Shown here: piece after piece, positions 48,552 to 58,622 of the stretch
Position numbering within the stretch: position 1 is the first letter of the stretch
How the letters are laid out: the number at the start of each line of letters is the position of its first letter
Assembly: GCA_037903355.1 (NCBI GenBank)
Contig: JBAJFE010000026.1
Location: 5,022,001-5,086,000, forward strand
DNA from: Trichuris trichiura
Taxonomy: Eukaryota > Nematoda > Enoplea > Trichinellida > Trichuridae
Direction of reading: 5' to 3'
DNA: 64,000 bases
Position numbers and translations under genes: made by a program
The notes under the pieces: model-generated
Told to the model about the DNA's origin: nothing
Seen by the model: the letters and a program-made list of their open reading frames with translations, nothing else
Database searches by the model: none

Positions 48552-48865
48552 CCGAAAGACTGGGTGTCTTTTAACAGGCTTTGGTTGTTTCATGGTTGTT
48601 CCTCTGGTTCACGGATTTGGCCTGTTGGATGTATCTGTAAGTAAACTTCAAAATGCCCTACCAACGAATGGATGAGCAAATTGTTAGAGAAATTACAGAA
48701 CAATTCTATACCGTGTAGACTGGGCTACCTGTGCGAAACGGACAGACGGTATAGAATTGTTCTGTAACTTCTCTAACAATTTGCCCATCCATTCGTTGGT
48801 AGGGCATTTTGAAGTTTACTTACAGATACATCCAACAGGCCAAACCCGTGAACCAGAGGAACAAC
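48552..48865. repeat. Fold-back element with tail and 12-bp flanking repeat
   Basis: After a left tail (GACTGGGTGTCTTTTAACAG), two long inverted arms run from GTTGTTCCTCTGGTTCACGG inwards past GGCCTGTTGGATGTATCTG and CCAACGAATGGATGAGC. They meet around ACGGTATAGAATTGTTC. Near-identical 12-bp direct repeats TGTGATTTCGTT (48540-48551) and TGTGATTTTGTT (48866-48877) look like a target duplication. The centre no longer shows a ribozyme core. The layout matches the Penelope-like element with tail and arms in reverse order, i.e. inserted in opposite orientation. Confidence 0.8.
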
Positions 48866-49073
48866 TGTGATTTTGTTTTCCTAAATTGAGTGGAAGTACG
48901 CTAGCGGCAAAGACTTTCTGAACCGCTTCTAACTGTGCTAGCTTCTTCTCGTACTGAATAGTATTCCATCTTCTTTCCATTGTGCATCTGCTCACGTGTA
49001 AGCTGTAGCGATGAGAATGGTTGTATGCAAGCAGACGGATGAAAAGTTCGGTTATCTATTTTCAGAATTCCAG

Positions 49074-50625
49074 TTAGCTTACCGGTTCGTCTTTTTTTAT
49101 GATCAGTGGCGTTGATAAAGTGAAGCTATTTATTAAACGTTTCTGTGCCTTATACACCCAAATTTTCTCAGCTCGTCGTAGCTCTTCTACCTGCAGCGGT
49201 CCAAAGTTCCTTTCGCTCACAGATTTCCTCGCGTTTGAAAGAAACCGTAAAAACCATGCCGTCACTCTTAGAAGTGTATCAAAATTCTCGTAGCTGTCCT
49301 CTGACAAGCAATATTCCGGTTCAGCCGTACAGACGTATATCGTCTCAGCAATCTCTTCGCCTGCCGCCGTTGGCGTTGCCACGTTTGTTGCTCTTGGCCA
49401 GAAATCGTCTGGCTTTCCCAACCAAGCAGGCCCATGCCACCACAATTGATTTTCTTTCAGGTGGTCTAGTCTACTTCCTCGGGATAACAAGTCAGCGGAA
49501 TTGTCTTTGGTCGGACAGTGATGCCACCACAATGGGTCCGTCAGTTGTTGGATTTCTTGCACACGGTTGCGTATGAACGGTTTCCATTTAGACGAGTCCC
49601 CTTTTATCCAGGAAAGTGCTACCATACTGTCACTCCAGCACGTGATTCGCCGAATCGGTAGGCCCAGTTGTTCCTTTACGTACGTTAGAAGTCGTGCACC
49701 TACCAGTGTGGCCAGTAGCTCTAGTCGCGGAAGAGTTACCGATTTCACTGGCGCCACGCGCGCCTTGGCCATTACGAGGTGCGGTTCCACTGCACCATTG
49801 CTCGCCTTGAGGTAAATGGCGGCTCCGTACGCTGCACTTGAAGCGTCGCAGAACACATGAAGCTCTACTTCTTCTGCTAAGCTGCGTGGGCCCATCCATC
49901 GATCGGTCCGAATATTCGCCATTAGCGGCAGTTGCATCCTCCACTGATTCCATCTGCCGAACAGCGTTTGCGTTAGAGGTTCATCCCAATCCTTTCCCAT
50001 TTTCCACACTAACTGTAACAGCATCTTCGCTTCGACAAGAAAAGGTGCAGTTAAGCCAAGCGGGTCAAAAACGTCGCTTAACGTTTTCAGTACAATCCGT
50101 TTGGTAGCTACGGATTCTAGTTTCAAACTGACGTGATTCAACGCCAGCTGATCAGTACTAGTGTACCATTGCAATCCTAGAGTTTTCACGGTTTCGCGAC
50201 CAATGGGTGCAGAGTTATGAATACAACTGTTGAATTCTTTCATGTTACTTACCCACTTTGTCAACTTGAACCCGCCTCTCAGCTGTCTCACTAGAAGCTC
50301 GAGCTGCTTCTTCCTTTGAGCTGCAACTCATTACGAGGTCGTCGACGTACATGTTCTTCAACACTTATGAAGCCCCTGCTTGTACTTCTCACTGTTTCGC
50401 TGCGCATGAAGTTGTTTCACTGCGATGGCTAAAAATGGTGAACAACTTAATCTGAAGCACAGTCGCGTGAATCGAAACACGGTCGGTTCCGTGCCTGCTC
50501 CTTTCTCCTTCCACAGGAATCGCACTGCGTCACGATCGCCCTCATGTAATGCGATCTGTAAGAACATCTTCTCTATGTCCCCGTGTATAACGGAATCGCC
50601 TAAATCTCAAGAGAATTCCAACGAA
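49074..50625 (-). pseudogene. BEL/Pao pol fragment: reverse transcriptase and RNase H
   Basis: Motif A is seen as GDIEKMFLQIALHEGDRDAV and motif C as KNMYVDDLVMSC (YVDD). They are separated by a stop and frame changes around 50300-50370. From 50291 a frame of 405 codons runs through LRGGFKLTKWVSN, the Pao-type connection (LGLQWYTSTDQL, TLSDVFDPLGLTAPF) and RNase H (LHVFCDASSAAYGAAIYL, WSDSMVALSWI, NSADLLSRG). It ends before the integrase. At least two frameshifts show it is not functional. Confidence 0.88.
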
Positions 50626-50658
50626 GCCTAAATCTCAAGAGAATTCCGTCATTCCGTT

Positions 50659-51552
50659 TCATGTTGAATTCTTCTGCGTCCGCTGCGTACGTGTCTTACT
50701 GAAAAGCGCGGGGTGCTTTGTGCATTCTTCTATGTCAACTTCCGTTCGCAAGAAGTCGAACAATGTCTTTAGCGTGATATTCTCACTGTCTTCAGCGGTC
50801 AAGGTCTTCTGCTCCCATCTTTTCCGCACGGCAGGGGGTAACAGTTGCTTGAACAATACCAACAAAATGTCTCCTGCCGTCAACTTGTCTTCCACCGACT
50901 TTTCGATTTCCTCCAGTGCTCGAACATGGCGGTTCATTTTATCAAACAGCTCTCGAAGTGTACTACTACCATGCGCTTCTTCCTCCTTCGTTAGCTTCAA
51001 TAATGACAGGATGTGGCTTTCGACTACCAAGCTCTCTCTGCCAAACCTCTCACGTAACGTTTCCACTACAACTGGATAATTTGCATTGGTCACATGAAAG
51101 CCGTCGACAGCCTCTAGAGCCTCGCCACAGAGCGCTGATTTCAAGTACACTAATTTTGCCACGTTGCTGAGATCGCCGCGTCCATGTACATCAGCCTCAA
51201 ACTGGTCCCAGAATGAGTTGAATTCCAACACGTCTCCACTGAACTTTGGAAGGTTCCACTTCGGCAGGTTAGGCGCTGCTGCCCTCAATTCAGGAGTTGC
51301 AGTAGTCTTCGGCGACCCGTGCAGATAACGCTGCACCTTAGCCCTAGGGTCCACAACTGTCGTTTCGAACGCCATGGCGTTTTCCACTTCCTTTTCCAGG
51401 GCTCTCTCATCCTCTACATAGGACTCGATGGCACCCTGTACTTCCTGCAGTTTCGCCCAGTACGCTTCCGTCTGTGTTAGGGCAGCGCAGACTTCTAACT
51501 GCTTACCACCGTCTTGTAAGAGTTCCTGGATCGACTGATCCATGAAGCTCAA
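50659..51552 (-). CDS. BEL/Pao gag-like protein (DUF1759 type)
   Basis: Open frame of 297 residues with an N-terminal helical region and then the conserved LPKFSGDVLEFNSFWDQFEA and KLVYLKSALCGEALEAVDGF of BEL/Pao gag. This part assembles the element's particles. It ends abruptly after THPALFSKTRTQRTQKNST, where the deletion begins, so the C-terminal nucleocapsid and protease are absent. It is probably a relic left intact by chance or recent insertion. Confidence 0.85.
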   Translation of the reverse strand: MSFMDQSIQELLQDGGKQLEVCAALTQTEAYWAKLQEVQGAIESYVEDERALEKEVENAMAFETTVVDPRAKVQRYLHGSPKTTATPELRAAAPNLPKWNLPKFSGDVLEFNSFWDQFEADVHGRGDLSNVAKLVYLKSALCGEALEAVDGFHVTNANYPVVVETLRERFGRESLVVESHILSLLKLTKEEEAHGSSTLRELFDKMNRHVRALEEIEKSVEDKLTAGDILLVLFKQLLPPAVRKRWEQKTLTAEDSENITLKTLFDFLRTEVDIEECTKHPALFSKTRTQRTQKNST

Positions 51553-51675
51553 GCGAGCTCACAATCCACTGCGGGAACGCTTCAAGGATTCCAGTTCAGT
51601 CATTCTGCTTGCTCACTGCAAGGGAACAATCACAAATCAGACGGCGCTGATCCGGCTAGGAGGACCATGTTCACA

Positions 51676-52531
51676 ACACTAAATTCCAATTTTGTTGTGA
51701 GAGTAACGATAACGCATCTTCCGTCTGACTCTTTACTGAGTCTACAGAATCTCTAACCACGTGTTGTTATACGGTAGAATGCGCAGGTACAGATGGACTA
51801 TCTGCTCATCATTAGTTCCAGCTTCGGCCGGAACAATTGTCCTTAGAAGGAGTGAAGTCTCATGGCAACACTACAAATGACCAAATAGCCAAAAATCAGC
51901 GTTCGTTTTGAACTATTGTAATTGTAGAGTGCGTTTGTTGCTTCTGCATACAAGTCCACAATGATGTCCATCCTCATCCTTGCGCGCTAAGCATTAGATG
52001 AGTCTATTCTGACGGCATGAACCGCACTGCATGCTGTTCTCACGCAGATGTACCCAGCACTGGCTGAACTGAAAGAAACCGCTCCATGGCGTGTATTGAT
52101 GCGATGAGTCCGTTTCGTAACGCCGACTTATGAAAACGAAAAGGAGTATTTGATTTGGATTTCTACGTCCCTCTTCAGAGAAGGATGACAGTTGCTCAAC
52201 TGTGCAAAGTTGGTTTCAAGCGTTGATCAGTGTGATGTAAAGTATCGTTCGGTTTGAAGTATGTTTCGCGCCTCTGTACTGAAGACAAAAGAATAAAAAC
52301 CTTGATAGGTGAAAGGAAAAAGGAAGGAAGAAATTAAAAACAGGCAAAAATTAAATTTAACTAAACCTCGCTTTTCGCGACGTTGACCAGAACCAGAAAT
52401 TATGCTCGCATACTTGGACAACCAACGTAGTCACGTTTTCAGAGGAGAATGCCCTGCAAAACTGCAAGGGTGGTTAAGTTCTTCTTCCAGGGGTTAGCTG
52501 AAGGCGAAGGAGCCCTATGTATAAATATAAG
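51676..52531. other. Stretch right of the BEL/Pao leader
   Basis: Should contain the 5' LTR of the BEL/Pao copy if it survives. Without a second LTR its limits cannot be set. No gene recognised. Confidence 0.35.
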
Positions 52532-52621
52532 AAAAGCTATAGTCAAAATAAAAATTTTTTTTATTTTTTTTACGGCTTTTGCTACCCGTTCGTTAAAAAC
52601 GTTTATTCCAAACGTATAATC

Positions 52622-52661
52622 CGCGGAGCTTTCGGGCCACACCGGGGCCCGTCATCAGCGC
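52622..52661 (-). ncRNA. Hammerhead-like motif, left arm
   Basis: The minus-strand copy is identical to that at 52727-52767: GCG, CTGATGA, C, stem II GGGCC/GGCCC, GAAA, AGCT, C, CGC. Every core position is kept except for the extra C after CTGATGA. Confidence 0.6.
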
Positions 52662-52726
52662 TAAGTGCGACCGGTCGGACGGAGCGGCTTGCTAACATAA
52701 TGACCAACCCGACGGCGGCGCACTTA

Positions 52727-52767
52727 GCGCTGATGACGGGCCCCGGTGTGGCCCGAAAGCTCCGCGG
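52727..52767 (+). ncRNA. Hammerhead-like motif, right arm
   Basis: Stem I GCG/CGC, CTGATGA, C, stem II GGGCC/GGCCC, GAAA, palindromic AGCT and cleavage-site C (52762). This is the best-formed copy in the window. The opposed copy in the other arm means transcripts of either strand carry one sense motif and one antisense copy. Confidence 0.62.
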
Positions 52768-52893
52768 ATTATACGTTTGGAATAAACGTTTTTAACGAAC
52801 GGGTAGCAAAAGTCGTAAAAAAAAATTTTTATTTTGAATAACGCACCCGTTAGAAAGGAGAGAAGAAAAGAGAAAAAGAAAAAGCTATAGTCA

Positions 52894-53638
52894 GCAAATT
52901 CATCAGGTATTTACGCCTGAATCGGCAGGACAGCGTCGAAAAAAGAGTACGACAACGAAGGCACGATCGGACTCGCAACGCCAAACTGCGTATAACCTCA
53001 TACTGGTAACATCTTGAGAAATGGATATTCACTCCTACATACATAATGAACTACTGTGATTTTATGCTTACCCAGAGAGCATAACCCTAACAGCAACGCT
53101 ACATGTTTTACAACAGTAAATTGTGGTATACAATTCCACTCAAACCAATTAACACGACGAGCTTCTACTTACTAGAGTTACCATACATGATGCGCAAGTT
53201 CATTTTAAAGCTGTTTAAACTATTCGTAAAGTTGTTTACACTTAAAAAGCGGCAGTCGCGCAGTTGACGACTGTCTAAGAAACAGTGGGTATGGCAAATC
53301 ACTAGCTTTGTATGAGTAGTGTCGCTTTGAATTTCATTCGCTTTGAAACCATGTTCCCTTCGGTAGTTTATAAAACTGCCTGCAGTTGTCGTTGTGGGGA
53401 TAAGATATAGTCGGTCAGGACTGATTAATGGCGATCTCAGTTATGTCGGCAAGTGTTGACCGTTGATGATATTTCTCTTGTCAGGCAGTAATTGCACTGC
53501 ACGGTGATGGTGGTTTTGAAACAACTAACAAACAACGTTTACTTCAAAGCATATACAATTGGAGCGTTTCATATCAGTGTGCGCTGCTATGGTCATTTGG
53601 TAGAAATGTTTATCTGCTATTTGAAATTTTGAACTCAC
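52894..53638. other. Unassigned stretch
   Basis: AT-rich; short frames only. It could contain downstream exons or the 3' end of the orphan minus-strand gene to its right, but none could be recognised. Confidence 0.3.
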
Positions 53639-55432
53639 CAATGGCGGTTCAGTGAGAATGATATTACGTACAACGCCGCGGTAAGCAGCTTCGAGTTCCA
53701 ATGTGGGTTCCAGTGGAGGTCGAGGATAGGTCACATTCATCGCGTCGGACAAAGGCGACCCGTTTTTATTCATAAGTTGGTGTGCGTCGATACGATATAA
53801 GAAAAGGTGCTCAACCTGCAGCAAAAGAAGTTGCAGCTCGCTCAGAGCGTGCTGACACGGGTCGCGTCAAATGCCATGAAGGTGCTCAGCTTGAACGATT
53901 TACGGTTCCTATTCGAACTGGAAAACGGCCCTTCAGCATCCACCGAACCTTGGCTTAGGAGATGCGTAAGCCTTTTACAGTGATAGTAGTCTAAGTAAAG
54001 TTGAACAGTGGCACGGCAAAGGCTATTTCAAGTCCGGTCGATAAATTCACGTAAAACATCATAAATGGTAGTTCAATGGACTAAGGGCGTATGGCATCAA
54101 AACAAGAGCATAAATCCTTATTGCTTTATATGGGAAAAGAGATGCACTCTGCAGACTAGCCACTGGTTAATCGCACGAAAGAACCAACTGACTAACGTAA
54201 TCTTGGAATGTTTATGAGGCGCATTCACCTCGTCTACGGTAGTCTCTAGCTGGTTTTCCCAAATATCTGTACTCCATCTGGTATGACATACTTAATAAAC
54301 GGTTACTCTGATGTCTTAGTGTGTACATGGCAAACAACGTTAAGACTCAACGTTCATAACAGTTCTAACAGGGCAGTATTTTCCAATCCTTTGCCCGCCA
54401 TCCTCCGTGAAGTTTAACTTTTCCAGTCCTCTGTTTTACGCCCTTATTTGGGCGATGATCCATTGATTTCGTTTCGGCGGCGCACGTTGCACAGTTGGCC
54501 CGTAGTTTTCTACATCATGGCCAGTTTTTTTAATCTAAAATTTCCGCGAGATTTTTTAACCCGTTGTTCACTAAACGTTTATTCAAAAAAAAATCCTGCG
54601 GAAATTTTAGATTAAAAAAATTTAAAAAAACCTGTTACGAAAAAAGAAAATGAATGATGGCCAGTTGTCTTTCTAGCGTCGGGCCACTTGGGAATGATCT
54701 TGACCAACGGCTATGGCCAAGACTAACACAGTAAAATGGGCTGCCAAAGAACCCAGGCTTAGCGTGATGATGGCCTCCGCATGTTCGCCTTTGATTACAG
54801 TTAGCGGACCGAGAATTCTCCGCTTAAGTTAACGAATGGATTTCAGAGGAACATCCTTTTCGCACGCGTGTAGCTGCTAGCCTGCCTTTCTTTGCTCACT
54901 TGAAGATCACGCTGATTCAGTACGCTGGGTTTAGACACGTTCTTTTTCTTTATTCGTGCCAAATAAACAGCCGAGTGAATTTTTGAGCCAAGTGTCAATG
55001 ACTACTTTGTGTTCGCCGAAGCGAAACTGATTTTTGGACGTCCGGCTACATGTTAGTAATACGTAGCTGCAGGTCACGTAGGAAAAGCTTTTATCTGCTA
55101 GCTCACCGCAGAGGACTGATCAACGATAACATGCAATTTACCACAGTCAAGCTATCTACAGGTGCCTGTGATTCACGTCGAAGTGACTTTTACTGGCTGT
55201 AAAGAGTACTTGAGAGTGGGTTACTTACACTACATCCGAATTCGTCAGTCTTTTACCTCTTCGTGTGCACCGGCATAAATAAGCAGCAAGGTTCCGCTCA
55301 GGGCTTTTTGTATAGCAGGTCACTATCGCATCAAGACACGATGGTCTTCTTCTTATGCCAGCCATGACAAACTGAAGGTTCCCTGAGAGCCGTACGGTCA
55401 CGTTTATATTGTCACGAGGGCCGCACAGACAA
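53639..55432 (-). CDS. Orphan minus-strand gene, two candidate internal exons
   Basis: Two stretches have acceptor, open frame and donor. Exon 55257-55432 lies between TTCAATTAG and GTAAAAG; it encodes DNINVTVRLSGNLQFVMAGI, then RRRPSCLDAIVTCYTKS and AAYLCRCTRRG. Exon 53639-53815 follows a good pyrimidine tract (CTTCTTTTGCTGCAG) and ends at GTGAGT; it is 59 codons in phase 0 and contains SDAMNVTYPRPPLEPTLELE and YRGVVRNIILTEPPL. Phases do not join directly, so at least one exon between them is needed; an open stretch near 53.83-53.98 kb is possible. No family is recognised. Whether both exons belong to one gene is inference. Confidence 0.4.
54527..54656. repeat. Small fold-back element
   Basis: A 23-bp perfect inverted repeat (TTTTTTTAATCTAAAATTTC plus CGC) is flanked by a direct repeat ATGGCCAGTT (54517-54526 and 54657-54666). 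An A-rich tail of about 35 bp lies on the right. The loop contains AACCCGTTGTTCACTAAACG, resembling the arms at 52.6 kb. Same plan as the other fold-back copies; no ribozyme core. Confidence 0.65.
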
Positions 55433-57049
55433 CTAATTGAAGTCATTTACTAGAAATTATTGGAGAATATTTTTATTCCTTAAGTTTAGAAACATAATGT
55501 GCATACATATGAATTGTCCATGTTCATGAAGGCAAAGTAATGAAATAATTTAACAAAGAAACGAAATTTTAAAGGTAACACGATTTTGTGCGTAAGAACA
55601 AATACACGGTGCAAGAATAACAAATGTTCTGAATGAACATTACTTTACAACTACTCAGTCATTTTGTACAGTATTGTTTTTGGGGGCTGCATATGTAAAC
55701 GTAAAAGGCCGCCAGTTTGACCTGCCTGTCTTAAGCAACTTGCTATAGTTCCAGGTGCTACATCGCCCTCTCGGCAGACCATCGCATCCTGGGCATTACC
55801 CCGCCCTCTTCGTCGTCCTTTTGGATTCCACTCCTTCCTCATTCAAAACTGAAGTCGCCCACTAGGCGAAAAAGTGGGCCAGGATCATCCCAACTTTCCA
55901 CGACGTCAGAAGGAGATCAGACGGATTGCAGATATTTTAACTACCCATTAGTGGTACTGTTACTTCTGTCATCAGGTTTTCTGTTTGTACGTGACATAAA
56001 TGCACGCACTAACTACTAGTTTAAATGGCTTTCACTGGCAAAATCATCCATTCAGTTGCCGCATAGGATTACTTGAGGAAACTTTCGCAGCTCTCCCTAC
56101 TTCGTCATCACCATCCAATTACTAGATCCAGTAACTGTAAGTTAAGGCAAGCGAAACAAACCAGTACAGGCAGCGTCAGCAAAATGTTACCGTTCAGTAT
56201 ATGACAAGATGAACGTATAGCGGGATACAGAAACTGGCTTGGCAGATGGTAAAGAAACTCAAAGAATAAAAGAAATGGCAGCAAAAAAATAACAGCAAAA
56301 TAAATGAGCACAATCAAGTGAAGTAAACCAACAGCTGCAATTGAAGGCCAAGAAACTAACAGAAACAAATAGGCTAGAGGGTTTGATTGGAATGGCAAGT
56401 CCGGATTAGAGAAGGGTCTGGTTTATTGGGGTCCGAATTAAGGAGGTTTCAGTGTACTATTTTTCTTTTCAAGGATTGGCAACCGTCAAGAAAGGAGTTA
56501 AACAGAAGGCTATTAGGAAGTATTCATTGTTCAGTTGGACTGTTCGCAGGAATCTTTTGGTTAATAATTCTTGATACTTGAGTAATGTACTAAGATCAGT
56601 ATGTTAGGGTACCCAATCAAAATGAGGAAACCACGTCTGAGCAGTAAAGTTGCAGAAGTTCCTCTACACTAGGAAGTAGAAACGTGAGATGAAATGACAA
56701 ATGCATAGCCTAAAATTCAAAAAATGAAGAAATTGCATCGTATTTAGTTGCGGCTGTCCTGCAGCGATAACTACATACAATAAAATTATATGGTTTTGGT
56801 CTGAAATACTGCGCATAAAAAACCTAAAACATTAAAATAACAGTCAGAATTTTACTTTTTCATTACAGACCGTGTGCACTCTTAAAATTGAATCGTTCAA
56901 TTCATAGGAAGGTTTTACCCTGAGGAAGCAGTCTCATACTCACTGCTTTAAAGCGTTGATTGTTATTTTAAATTTTGTTTTTTGTGTGTAACCGCTTCAG
57001 TTTTGGTATTCACTTATTAGGACTGTTCCCAGAAACAGCCTTGATAGTA
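55433..57049. other. Intergenic stretch with traces
   Basis: A minus-strand frame at 55651-55842 (contains GDVAPGTIASCLRQAGQTGG) looks protein-like but has no clear splice context. Around 56395-56455 the reverse strand reads CACTGAAACCTCCTTAATTC, resembling a Tigger/pogo terminus; no partner end was found. Confidence 0.3.
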
Positions 57050-57813
57050 ATGAACCCGACAGAAAGAACTGTGTCAGGCGATCAACGTTCGCGAAACTCA
57101 ACAGATTATGGGCAGCCTAAGACTAAGGCGGGATTACGCCTCTCTCAAACGAACGATATTCACAAATGCATGAAAAGATTGGAAAAAGTGCATGCACAAT
57201 GGACTCAAATGTCGCGGTCGCTTAAAGAAAGTATAGGCAATGGTGCAATTTACTCTCCGACGAACATTCTGTTGGAAATGGCATCCAGTATCAAAGAAGG
57301 GGAAGAGGATATAAAAGTACTGGCTGCACTGCAAAAAATTGCGTTACATGAGGAAGAAACGAATGAAGAAATAAAACGAACAGTTATTTGGCCTGCTGAT
57401 ACTTTCTGTGATTTCAAAATAAAAGACTACGAAGCTGGAAAGCTTTGCTTTGAATCAAAGCAAAGAAATAGCAGAAATGGGATAGGATCAAGTCAATGCG
57501 CACCGCTTGACCAAGTGATGTTCAGGTTGCCTTGTAGTTCCGTAAGCATCTTTTTTGCTTCTAACCCATCTGTTTGAATACTGCTTTCGTATTGCCACAC
57601 GTCGTTGTTTAGATTTTCAAGCTTCGGAAAAAAGAAAAGGTTCCTGGGAAGAATACTGCAAGTGAAGCTCAACTGATATCCACAATGGACGAAACGTTGG
57701 AAGATGCAACGATAGAATACATGCAACATTTTAAAAAGTATTTCGAACTGCTGAAAAAGAAGCACGATTTCTCAGTCGCAGAACTCGAGAAGGTCAGCAG
57801 TTTGGAAGACTGA
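57050..57813 (+). CDS. Coiled-coil protein, possibly BAR domain
   Basis: Two exons (57050-57541 and 57613-57813) join in phase 0 to 230 residues; the intron is 71 nt. After a polar N-terminus of about 25 residues, the rest is charged helix: IHKCMKRLEKVHAQWTQMSR, LLEMASSIKEGEEDIKVLAA, EEETNEEIKRTVIWPADTFC, DFKIKDYEAGKLCFESKQ, then TIEYMQHFKKYFELLKKKHD. The pattern of a long helix, a break with a Pro before an F-x-x-F-like turn, and two more helices resembles BAR domains that bend membranes (endophilin or ACAP type). No SH3 or PH domain follows. I cannot name an orthologue. The Met at 57050 is the first in frame after the upstream AT-rich region. Confidence 0.55.
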
Positions 57814-58485
57814 GAAAATATTGATTTCATTTAAACTGTTGTTTACATTAAAGATAGGATTTCATAACGATGCAAGACGTTTCAGCTGTTTATAAGACTT
57901 TCTTTCAATATTCAAATTTGCATAACGAAGTTTTCGCGACAGAATACTTCTAATCTTTATTGTCATTGAAGTTTCATCTACTCATAATGCATTCATATTA
58001 CAATCAGCGTTAGAACAACTGCCTTATTTCTTTGTGTATCCAAGAGGTGACAAACAACATTTACTCATTATCAGTTCAACGAGGCTGCGTTTCCGCAGTG
58101 ACATTTTTCTATACTACTTGCTTAAACCCTGTATCGCATGAATTGCCAGAAAATCCTTTTACTTAACATTTCACTTTCTCGTCACTGTTTCGATTGCGTT
58201 ATTTCTTCTTGATGGTTTAAACTGCGAGTCAGAATTCTGCAGGAAGAGCAGGCTGATATCCCCGTTTTAAGATGGCATTATGTTCTTACAAACTCATGGA
58301 AAGCTGAACAAAACTTTTAATCGAAACTGCGAGTGTTGCGAATAATGCAGGTAACGTACCGAACATTCCAGTTTGGCCTAGTTACTTTATGCGTGCACGA
58401 AGCACCTGCATTAGTCCATGGTTTAGCAAGACTGTATGACGCTGTGTTTAATATGTACTTGTTTTATTAAGACTTTTATTGGTTC

Positions 58486-58622
58486 GGTTGAAAAATTATC
58501 ACTCGAAAGCTCCGGGTGTTAATAACTTTTTGACGGAATCTTTCCATAAATGAAATCTTCCTCCCGATGAAAGTTTACGGCCCCTTAAAAGAATGTTATG
58601 TTTTCAAAACGTAAGTCTTAGG
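58486..58622 (+). repeat. Truncated pseudo-LTR with half a ribozyme motif
   Basis: Matches the right arm and tail of the 20-22 kb element in order: ACTCGAAAGCTCCGG (3' half of a hammerhead motif), then TTTTTGACGGAATCTTTCC, then GAAAGTTTACGGCCCCTTAA. The 5' half with CTGANGA is missing. Confidence 0.55.

Larger units (their letters stand above)
49074..51675 (-). mobile_element. BEL/Pao LTR retrotransposon, internally deleted and 3' truncated
   Basis: Reading right to left there is a leader (TGGTCCTCCTAGCCGGATC near 51645), then gag, then a damaged reverse transcriptase/RNase H region. The protease and N-terminal reverse transcriptase are missing between gag and pol, and the frame stops before any integrase. 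A 28-bp tandem duplication (CCTAAATCTCAAGAGAATTC, 50599-50647) marks the deletion joint. Paired LTRs were not found, so the copy is incomplete. Confidence 0.85.
52546..52879. mobile_element. Penelope-derived fold-back element with two intact hammerhead-like motifs
   Basis: Near-perfect inverted arms of about 100 bp (TACGGCTTTTGCTACCCGTT... and complement) enclose a unique centre of about 60 bp. A tail of about 45 bp follows the right arm. The flanks are a perfect 14-bp direct repeat AAAAGCTATAGTCA (52532-52545 and 52880-52893). Arms, tail and duplication follow the plan of the element at 20-22 kb without any coding region. The arms are almost identical, which suggests recent formation or gene conversion. 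Confidence 0.85.

Noticed and set aside
56108..56398. Very hydrophobic minus-strand frame resembling a membrane protein
   Set aside because: It is the complement of an A-rich stretch, has no splice signals, and its helices lack the loops and charges expected of a real transporter.
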